From Rhizophagus clarus (taxonomy: Eukaryota; Glomeromycota; Glomeromycetes; Glomerales; Glomeraceae): DNA of 64,000 nt. A program made the position numbers and the translations under genes. The stretch spans positions 372,001 through 436,000 of the forward strand of contig BLAL01000012.1 in NCBI GenBank assembly GCA_015698045.1, in the 5' to 3' direction. Below, one piece after another: positions 1-8,845 of this stretch (position 1 is its first letter; each line of letters starts with the position of its first letter). The notes beneath the pieces are model-generated. The model was given only the letters and a program-made list of their open reading frames with translations, did no database searches and was not told where the DNA came from.

Positions 1-706
1 TTAAAACTTCAGGTACCGTAATATAAATGGTGTGACACCATAAATATCATCTTTTTCAAAGAATTTACAGGTTTACATACCCTATAAAAAAAATGTCGAG
101 AAAATGTCTTTCTTTCCGGAAAATGTCCAAAATATTGCTTTCTGGACATTTGGCCTGAACCCTAATGTCTAGAATATTGCTGTATTCCAGACATTTTCTG
201 GATAATCGGACATTTTCTGGACATTTTCGATAACAATTTCTGGACGTTCTTTTTTATAAGGATAATCTAAATCACTAGTTATGTTCATTTGTGCTTCCTC
301 GCAATAGTATAAAAATTTGATTGAAAGCTTCCAATCCGAATAAATTTATTATAAAATAATGCTTCCAATCCTCCCAAAAGTACTTCCAATCTTCCAAGTA
401 CACATCACTAGCATAAACTATGTCTTCATCGGAGTTCATCCTCTTTATTTTAACATTTCCATCATGAAAATCTCAATGAGTAATATCTTTTTGATGTACA
501 TGTACTGTATATCATATAATTTTATACAATATAAATAATTCTTTTTCAAACTGTGTTTACTAATTACTCTTGTTAAATTTCCTCTTAAATTAGCTCTATT
601 TGCAGAATCCATGATTACCATATAATACAATGTATCTGTGTTTATTGTAGTAAATCTATGTAAATAAATAATCCATACAATTTTTATTCATTTTTCGTGA
701 CAAATC
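1..706 (-). pseudogene. Broken TKL protein kinase copy
   Basis: This is a decayed copy of the intact kinase that lies just to its right; positions 1-706 parallel 1862-2286. Seen directly: 445-630 reads SANRANLRGNL then VISK, matching EYANEGNLRGNLKKVIEK of the intact copy, and then shifts frame so that the catalytic loop (IHCDLHDGNIL in the intact gene) is read out of frame. Positions 1-75 match the segment around VIPFMAPEVL. The acceptor region of the parent exon is still recognisable at about 700. A small palindromic element splits the copy at about 84-262. It cannot encode a working kinase. The inferred origin is a tandem duplication of the neighbouring gene; the left end runs off the window. 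Confidence 0.8.
84..262. mobile_element. Small palindromic MITE-like insertion in the kinase pseudogene
   Basis: About 180 bp with no counterpart in the intact kinase, placed between sequence that matches the intact gene's ...TTGACATAATCCT and AAATCAC segments. It is built from direct and inverted copies of TGTCCAGAAAATGTCC-like motifs (near 95, 120, 150, 205 and 220) and both ends start with TATAAAAAA in inverted orientation. It has no coding capacity. The class is unknown; a non-autonomous DNA transposon is the simplest reading. The exact ends are uncertain by about 10 bp. Confidence 0.6.
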
Positions 707-1413
707 TACTATAAAAAGTAAAACTAGATCAAATCTATGTATGATGTATAAATATTTTTGCGTATCTTTGAAGTTTGTAACTTGTGGTGTAAATGAATTG
801 CTTTATTAAAATAAGGTGAAAATTAGGTAAAAGTGAATTAAAAAATTGAATAATAAAAATTAATGTGATTCATGATAATGCTGGAATAAATACATCTGAA
901 TTTTATCATGTCACAAACTATATCTGAAGCATTAAAAGTGGCATCAAATCTGATTAGATTTATTTGATATTAACTGTTACGTTCAATTAATTTTTTATTG
1001 TTTAGTCAAGTAATGCTATATTAAGGTTTTAATTTAAACATATATTGTAATTTTTAAATAAACTCAAATTTAATAATATAAGAATTATTTAAATTACAAA
1101 CTAAACTTGTAAAATATTTTACTACTCTAACCTTAGTGTTTAAATAATTAAGTAAAATAAAAAAGAAAATATACATATTTAATGTTTGATAAGTTAACAA
1201 AATAGAAATTATTTAAATTTCAAACTAAGAAACTTGTAAAATATTTTCTACTCTAAACTTAGTGTTTAAATAATTCCAAAAAAAATAAAAAACAATTTTT
1301 ATTAAATGTAATTCTCATTTGTTTTATTATCTAAATAAATAATAAATAAATAAATAAATAAATAAATAAATTTATTTAGATAATTTTCAAGATTACTTTT
1401 TTTGTTTACAGTA
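707..1413. other. AT-rich spacer with a direct repeat and a hairpin
   Basis: No gene is seen. A roughly 70-bp segment occurs twice as a diverged direct repeat (1079-1148 and 1201-1275; shared core ACTTGTAAAATATTTT and TTAGTGTTTAAATAATT). At 1327-1383 an AAAT microsatellite is flanked by a perfect 13-nt inverted repeat (TTATCTAAATAAA at 1327-1339 and its complement at 1371-1383), so the whole block could fold as a hairpin just past the kinase stop codon. Confidence 0.6.
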
Positions 1414-2591
1414 TTACATACCTGATGACTCTATGTCATCAATTAAACAATCCAAACATTTACTTAATTCTTTGCTAGTAAAATCAAGTACGCGACTTGT
1501 ATAGTATGCTTGTGGATGTGGTTCAACAGCAAGATTATTATTTCCAATTGGTGCATTTATAAATTCCATAATATTGCTTTTTAATTCTTCACTAATTTTA
1601 TTATAAATAGGACGGTAAATCCAATTTCCAATAATATTTTCCACTTCTGATGTGGATGGCCTTTTTAATGGGTCCTCATTCCAACATTTTTCCATCAAAT
1701 CTACATAACATTGTGGAGTATTTTTAATAATTTCAGGACGCTCACCATTGCAAATACATAAACTAAGTTGAAAATCATGTGCTCTATCAATAAATGGAGG
1801 AACTCCAGATGTAAATTCCCACATAATCATTGAAAAACTATATATATCACTAGCTGAAGTATATGAATTGCCTCTTAAAACTTCAGGTGCCATAAATGGA
1901 ATAACACCACAAATATTATATTTTTTCAAAAAGGATTTTACAGATTGACATAATCCTAAATCACTAATATAAATTTCATAATCCGCTTTATTTTCATTAT
2001 CTTTTCCTTCATCCTTTTTATCCTTATAATTCAAAATATTGCCGTCATGAAGATCACAATGAATAAGATTTTGTTTATGTATTTCATTAAGACCAGAAAT
2101 AATTTCATATAACATGAATAATCTTTGATTCCAACCTTTTTCAATTACTTTTTTTAAATTCCCTCTTAAATTGCCTTCATTTGCATATTCTATTACTATC
2201 ATATAATTTAAAGTATCTGGATTTTTTGTAAATCCATATAAATCAATAATTCTGATTGAACCTAAACATTTTTCGTGACAATCCCACTATAAAAAAAATT
2301 GAAGTTGGATAAACATTGATTTATAATAAAAATTAAAAATAAATAATATATTATTTTACCTCATTTAAAACATCATCTAAATTTTCACTCAAATTATTTT
2401 CATTCAAATTATTGAGACATTTAAGTGCTACTTCCTTCTCACTACTATTATTAAACCAAATGGCCTTATATATAGTACCAAATCCTCCTTTATCAAGATA
2501 TTCAACGTTTTTAAATTGGTTATAAGGAATCCATTTTAATTTTTTTTTTTCAATAAATTTATCTAAAGTTGCATTTTCACTTTTTCCAAAT
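1414..2591 (-). CDS. TKL-type protein kinase, 3' exons (5' structure uncertain)
   Basis: Two exons on the minus strand: 2591-2360 and 2286-1414, joined through a GTAAAA donor and a TATAG acceptor in phase 0, giving about 367 residues of kinase domain. The first exon carries the glycine loop DKGGFGTIYKA and the VALK lysine. The second carries the catalytic loop IHCDLHDGNIL (HCD in place of HRD, common in this fungal kinase family), DLG in place of DFG, the APE motif in MAPEVL, and the subdomain XI region EKCWNEDPLKRPS. It probably phosphorylates Ser/Thr/Tyr targets, although the DLG change leaves magnesium binding in doubt. The tail ends ...DDIESSG just before a GTATGT that could be another donor, so a further 3' exon is possible. 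Upstream lie the tandem intron-like array and a candidate start exon at 7189. The 2591 exon begins with one base before the TTT GGA frame, and I could not close that phase from the array. Confidence 0.85.
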
Positions 2592-2595
2592 CTAC

Positions 2596-5500
2596 ATATG
2601 ATTTAAATAGTTAAAACATTAAATTATATTAAAATTTGAAATTAAAGTATTATGATGACTTACTCTAAAATTTAATTAAATCAGAAATTTAATAAATTAA
2701 ATAAATATAAATTTTAATTTTGTACATGGTCTATATTTTATAACTTACCAACTAAATTATTTTAAATTAAAATTGAATTCGGTTAATTAAACTATAAATT
2801 AGTATTATATGAATATAATTATAAATAGAAACTTACAAGAAACTTAAGTAAATCATCAAGTATTTTTTAAATAAAGAAATTAGTTAGTTTGAATTATATG
2901 AAATATTATATAAATATGTAATAATAGAATTAATTAAATAACTTACTCCCTATATTATTAAATAATTTTTTAAATAAAGAAGTTAGTTAGTTTAAAATTA
3001 TATGTAGATATTATATAAATTTGTAATAATATAATAAAATAAATAACATACTCCCTATATTATTAAATAATTTTTTAAATAAAGAAATTATTTAGTTTAA
3101 ATTATATATAAATATTAAATAAATATGTAATAATAGAATTAAATAAATAATTTATAACTTACAATCTTATCAAATAATTTTTTAAATAAAGAAATTAGTT
3201 AGTTTAAATTATATATAAATATTTATATATAAATATGTAATAATAAATAACTTACCCCCTATAGTATTAAATAATTTTTTAAATAAAGAAATTAGTTAGT
3301 TTAAATTATATGTAATAATAGAATTAAATAAATAACTTATAACTTACGATCTATTAAATAAAGAATTAGTTAGTTTAAATTATATGTAAATGTTATAAAA
3401 ATATATAATAATAGAATTAAATAAATAACTTACACCCTGTATTATTAAATAATTTTTTAAATAAAGAAATTATTTAGTTTAAATTCCATGTAAATATTAT
3501 ATAAGTATGTAATAATAAATAACTTACCCCCTGTGTTATTAAATAATTTTTTGAATAAAGAAATTAGTTAGTTTAAATTATATGTAAATATTATATAAAT
3601 ATGTAATAATAGAATTAAACAAATAACTTATAACTTACGATCTAAAATAAGTTACCAAATAATTTTTTAAATCAAGAAATTAGTTAATTTAAATTATATG
3701 TAAATATTATATAAATATGTAATAATAGAATTAATAAATAACTTACACCCTATATTATTAAATAATTTTTTAAATAATGAAATTAGTTTAAATTATATGT
3801 AAATATTATATAAAGAATAATTTATTCTCACCCGGGTGATTTCTCACCCCTAACACGTGTAAATATTTTGATTGGCTGATCTGCCAAATCAGTTGTTTGT
3901 TTACCAAGGTGGTTTCTCTTTTTTCGTTTCTAATTTCCTTCTCTTTCCTTTCTTAGATCCTTTAAGATCTTCCGGTTTTATGCCGAGGGTATGTCATGTT
4001 TCCTTTTTCGTTTACAATTTTTTTTTGTTTCATTCTAACTTTATTTTATTCTTTTTTTCCCTTTTATTTTTTATAGGTTTCGGCTTCTCCTTTCTTTTTG
4101 GATTTTAGCTGCTTCTAGGCTTGTCGAATCTCTTTAAAATGGAGGGTGGGTGTTCAGCTTCGTTTTTTTTTGTTGCAATCTCTTGTTCTTGCCTTCATTA
4201 CTAACAGTCTTTCGCTTTCTTTTTCTTTTTTTTGTTTCGGTTCATTTTTGATTTTATTCCTTTTGTTTTTGTTCCTTTACCTTTTGTTTTCCTCTTCTTC
4301 ATTCCCTCTTCCTTTCATTTTCCCCTTGTTTTCATTTTCGTTTCCCCTCCATCTGTTTCCCATCTGCTTCTTTTGTTTTCCCCTTTTTGTTCTCCTTTTC
4401 TTTTATTTCCCTTCCATTTTTTCATCTGTTTCCTTTCCTTTTCCTTTCGACTTCTATTTTCTTCCCCTTTCCATTTTTGGCACTTGAATAATTGAATTTC
4501 TCTTCTTTAGATTTGCTGGATCTTTTCGAAAATGGGGTGGGTATTTTTTCTTGTTTTCCCTTTTATTTTAATTCTTTTATTTTCCTTTATGTTAATTTTT
4601 GTTCTCTTTACCCTTTCATTTTCCCTTCAATTTCTGTTTCCTTTCCTTTCCATTTACCTTTTGTTTCTTCTTCGTCTTCTTCCTTTCGTTTTTCCCTTTC
4701 ATCAAATGTATTATTATTTCACTCTGGTTTATTCTTGCCTTCTTTCCCTTTATTTTTGTTTTGTTTTCATTACTTTTCACATTTTGTCATTATTGTTAGG
4801 AGTTTTCACATCATTATCACCAGTTATGTTGAGGATAAAAGTTTGGCTTTTAATAAATGTATTTTACTTTTTTATTCCAATAAATTTCGAAGGAATAAAC
4901 TCACAATATAAAAATGGTGTTTTATGCTACTGATTTTAACCCAATTTTCATATTTTTACGTGAGAATAAATTTTAAGTTAAAAAATTAGCCAATCAAAAA
5001 TTAGCTAATCGAAAATATTTATCACGTGACAGGGTGAGATCTCACCTGGGGGAGGAATAAATTCACCCTTATATAAATATATGTAATAATAGAATTAAAC
5101 AAATAACTTATAATTTACGATCTAAAATAAATTCCCAAATAATTTTTTAAATAAAGGAATTAGTTAGTTTAAATTATATGTAAATATTATATAAATAAGT
5201 AATAATAGATACGACTTACAATCTAAAATAAATTACCAAATAATTTTTTAAATAAAGAAATCAGTTAATTTAAATTATATTTAAATATTATATACAGTAA
5301 ATATGTAATAAATAAATAACATACTCCCTATATTATTAAATAATTTTTTAAATAAAGAGATTAGTTAGTTTAAATTATATGTAATTATTATTATATAAAT
5401 ATGTAATAATATAATTAAATAAATAACTTGTAACTTACGAACTAAAATAAATTACAAAATAATTTTTTAATAAAGAAATTAGTAAGTTTGAATTATATGT

Positions 5501-7053
5501 AAATATTATATAAATATGTAATAATAGAGTTAAATAAATAACTTACACCCTATATTATTAAATAAATTTTTAAATAAAAAAATTAATTAGTTTAAATTAT
5601 ATGTAAATTATCTTATATAAATATGTAATAATAGAAATAAATAAACAACTTAATAACTTACAATCTAAAATAAATTACCAAATAATTTTTTAAATAAAGA
5701 AATTAGTTAATTTAAATATATATGTAAATATTATATAAATACTGTATATAATAATAGATTTAAATAAATAACTTACCCCCTATGTTATTAAATAATTTTT
5801 TAAATAAAGAAATTAGTTAGTTTAAATTATATTTAAATATCATATAAATAATGTAATAATATAATTAAATAAATAAATTATAACTTACGATCTAAAATTA
5901 ATTTATAAATAAAAGAAATTAGTTAGGTATAAATATGTAATAATAGAATTAAATAAAATAACTTATAACTTACGATCTAAAATAAATTACCAAATGATTT
6001 TTAAATAAAGAAATTAGTTAGTTTAAATTATACGTAAATATTATATAATAGAATTAAATAAATAGCTTACCTCCTATATTATTATTGATTAATTTTTTAA
6101 ATAAAGAAATTAGTTAGTTTAAATTATGTGTAAATATTATATAAATATGTAATAATAGAATTAAATAAATAACAAATAACATACTCCCTATATTATTAAA
6201 TAATTTTTAAGTAAAAAAAAATTAGGTAGCTTAAGTTTTATATATAAATATTATAAATATGTAATAATAGAATTAAATAAGAACTTACGCTCTATATTAT
6301 TAAATAATTTTTTAAATAAAGAAATCAGTTAATTTAAATTATATATGAATAATAAATAAATATGTAATAATATAATTAAATAAATAACATACTCCCTATA
6401 TTATTATATAATTTTTAAGTAAAAGAATTTAGTTAGTTTAAATTATATGTAGATTTTTTTTATAAATATGTAATAATAGAATTAAATAAATAACTATAGC
6501 TTACCATCTAAAATAAATTAATTAACAAATAATTTTTTAAATAAAAACTTAATTAATTAACCATATAAATGACAGATATAGGTAATATATACTTACACCC
6601 TGTAGTATCATTTATCAATTAATTAGATGTAAATATGAATGCAAAAGTATGTACTGTAAATTAAATATCACTTACAATCTAATCATGCATTTAAGTTAAA
6701 AGTATAATTAGTTTGAATTAAATGTAGATATTATATAATAGATGGTAAACATCATAACTTACCATCTATGATATATTAATTATTAAACAAAGGATTTGTT
6801 AACTTGATAGTATTTAAAATAAAGTAAAAAAATAAATAGCCGATGACTTACAAACTAGTATTATCAATCGTTATTAATTATTAAAGTTATGTAAAATAAT
6901 AGCAAACCCATTATATTTAAATTATAAGAATTATAATTAACTAACTTACGTGCTAAATTATTAAAATTGCATGTGAATATTTATAAAAGTATAATAATAT
7001 TTAATTATTTACAAGTAATATTTTGTATAATAAATAAGTTTGGTATATTTTAC
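2596..7053 (-). repeat. Tandem array of ~31 intron-like units separated by 3-nt 'microexons'
   Basis: Units of about 85-120 bp repeat head to tail. Read on the minus strand, each goes donor (GTAAGT, GTATGT or GTAAAT), AT-rich filler, ACTAACTAA (a good fungal branch point), then TAG or CAG, then 3 nt, then the next donor. The 3-nt segments, from the 5' side, are at 6950-6952 CAC, 6852-6854 TTT, 6763-6765 ATG, 6676-6678 ATT, 6597-6599 GGT, 6505-6507 ATG, 6393-6395 GGA, 6289-6291 AGC, 6185-6187 GGA, 6071-6073 GAG, 5974-5976 ATC, 5889-5891 ATC, 5777-5779 GGG, 5662-5664 ATT, 5547-5549 GGT, 5439-5441 TTC, 5325-5327 GGA, 5220-5222 ATT, 5119-5121 ATC, 3747-3749 GGT, 3639-3641 ATC, 3528-3530 GGG, 3434-3436 GGT, 3348-3350 ATC, 3256-3258 GGG, 3163-3165 ATT, 3052-3054 GGA, 2947-2949 GGA and 2749-2751 TTG. 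Exceptions are a 6-nt segment at 2837-2842 and a 1-nt one at 2664. GGN and ATY units tend to alternate, so the ancestral amplified unit may have been a dimer of about 210 bp. Whether the segments are real exons is inference. Confidence 0.85.
3816..5068. mobile_element. 1,253-bp non-autonomous inverted-repeat transposon with 9-bp target duplication
   Basis: It interrupts one unit of the array. TTATATAAA occurs at 3807-3815 and again at 5069-5077, and uninterrupted units of the array carry that stretch only once, so the empty site can be reconstructed. The ends are imperfect inverted repeats of about 60 bp (ATTTATTCTCACCC, CTCACCC, CACGTG, AAATATTTTGATT and GGCT on the left, mirrored on the right from 5068 back to about 4960). 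The interior is pyrimidine-rich. Its apparent Phe/Ser/Leu-rich reading frames are composition artefacts, and there is no transposase. A 9-bp duplication with long inverted repeats fits a Mutator-like non-autonomous element, but that is only a guess. Three short exon-like blocks inside are reported as a finding. Confidence 0.85.
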
Positions 7054-7189
7054 CTTCAGATTCCTCGGTGCTACTTAAAACTAAATATTATATTGGCAAA
7101 TTTGATTTAAAAATTTTTTGAATAATTTAACTTTCCATTAAATAATCATGCTATATACCTTTTACCCCTTCACTGTTACTGTGAGCCAT
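7054..7189 (-). CDS. Candidate 5' exons of the kinase gene
   Basis: On the minus strand an ATG at 7189-7187 opens MAHSNSEGVKA. If the donor at 7158 (AAAAG then GTATAT) is used and joined to the acceptor before 7070 (TAAGTAG), exon 7189-7159 (31 nt) and exon 7070-7054 (17 nt, followed by GTAAAA) give 16 codons ending in phase 0 (MAHSNSEGVKAPRNLK). That phase is exactly what the following 3-nt segments would need. The alternative donor at 7165 (GGG then GTAAAA) leads to an in-frame stop in the second exon. There is no homology support, only splice-site and frame logic, so this is a hypothesis for the start of the gene whose kinase domain ends at 1414. Confidence 0.4.
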
Positions 7190-8099
7190 TATTATATAAG
7201 TTTCATTTTAAAAGATAATTTTCTTATTAAACGTCTTTTATGCAAAATGCAACTACTGTATGTTGATCAGTTAGTTGATCACAAGCACAATCACTGCATC
7301 ACTGAGACTGCATGACGCCTTATTATGATACAACAAAAAATTAAATAAAGAAAATAACTACTAAAAGTAGTTAAGTAGGATAACTTTGGCTGAATATTAT
7401 TTTAACTGGTTTTGAATTCGTATTTGTCAACTTTTTTTATTAGATTCATTTTGAATATAAGCAAATTAGTTTTTACACAGGTCTTTCTGCTGTCTTTCCA
7501 ATTTAATTGTTCGTTTAACATCCGGATTTTCTATAAAATCAAGGGAAAGGGGCCAAATTAAATTAATATCAAAAATAAATGCATAAAATTTATATTTTAA
7601 TCAAATATTAAATTCTGGCTAGTTGCAGCAAGGAATATACAATAAAAATATTATTAATATAATGTAGATTATGAATCAATTTTTGGATGATTGCAAATAC
7701 AATTTTAGTTAACTTTTACATACCAGTCATATTAAAACTGCAATAGACAATAAATTATAAATTATAAAATTATAAACAATAAAATTATTAACAATAAATA
7801 GTAATAACAAAACAATAATAATGGTAAATTATAATTCGAATTGAAATTATCAACGGAATTAAATTCGCAAGGTCATATTATAAAACTTCATTAGAATTAA
7901 TGTCAGTTAAATTATAAGCATAAATATTTCAAATCCAAAAAATGGTGATACAAAAGAGAATAATTTATAGAATAAATATTATTATTAGTAATAAAAATTT
8001 GAGGAATTTAGAAAAAATAATTTGTTAATTTAAAATAAAATCAAGGCTTTAAAATCAAAAATTAAAAAAAAATAATTTTGTTAAAAAAACTTTTTTGTA
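7190..8099. other. AT-rich spacer, no gene seen
   Basis: About 900 bp upstream of the candidate kinase start. No convincing reading frame or RNA gene is visible on either strand. It may include the promoter of the minus-strand kinase gene, but I see no specific motif. Confidence 0.5.
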
Positions 8100-8203
8100 T
8101 TATATAAAGTTCACTATAAAGGAATCTTTCATTTTGTGAAATATTTATTATAGTGAACAAAAATGGTCAGAACTGAGGGTCCACTATAACGAGCTTTGAC
8201 TGT
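8100..8203. mobile_element. Possible Tc1/pogo-like transposon terminus (solo)
   Basis: Read on the minus strand from 8203, the sequence starts TACAGTCAAAGCTCGTTATA and continues GTGGACC. This resembles the general form of Tc1/mariner/pogo superfamily ends (CAGT...CTCGTTATA). Two TTCACTATAA/TTATAGTGAA motifs face each other inside (8110-8120 and 8148-8158). No matching opposite end and no transposase was found nearby, so this is at best a remnant. Confidence 0.35.
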
Positions 8204-8439
8204 AAAATATAATCCGAATTGGCCGAAATTGCAGCCGCATATGATTTTTCTTTAAGAGATTCTATTCCTTATAACATATAAATATATGTTATACTGATAT
8301 ATATTGTTTCATTATTATAAAATTAGGTTATTAATAATTTTATTGTATCTATAAAATATTATTTAGATTATAAATGTCATACTATAAAGATCTAAATAAT
8401 AGTCACAATACATAATGCAACAAATTTCCAAATAATTTT

Positions 8440-8845
8440 CAACTAAGAACTTATTACAGTATGTATAAAATATTAAATTAATAGACCAAATAAATAACTA
8501 GCCCCTATATTATTAAATATTTTAAATAAAAAATTTATACATAAATATGTAATAATATAGAATCAAATAAGTAATTTACAAATATAATATTTAAAGAGTT
8601 TGGCAATATTATACAAATATGTAATGATAAATAACTTACTTATATACTATATTATTAAATAATTTTTAAATACATAAAGAATTAATTTCTATGTAAATAT
8701 TGATAGTAAATGAATAAATATCCACAAGCTATAATGTAAAATAATTTTTAAAAGAATTTAGTCAGTTTAAATTATGTAAATATTATATAAATAGCAATAA
8801 TAAAATTAAATAAATTAATTTTTTAAATAAAGATGATTTTTTAAC
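8440..8845. repeat. Decayed copies of the intron-like array units
   Basis: At least four degenerate units of the 2596-7053 array reappear here, more than 1.2 kb beyond the candidate kinase start. Shared motifs include CCCCTATATTATTAAAT, AATATGTAATAAT, AACTTACTTATATACTATA and TTTAAATAAAGATG. Splice-site motifs are mostly eroded. This shows that the unit spread or was left behind outside the gene. Confidence 0.6.

Noticed and set aside
3872..4933. Several overlapping Phe/Ser/Leu-rich plus-strand reading frames
   Set aside because: They overlap in different frames inside a pyrimidine-rich stretch of a transposon. Their composition follows the C/T bias and there are no domains.
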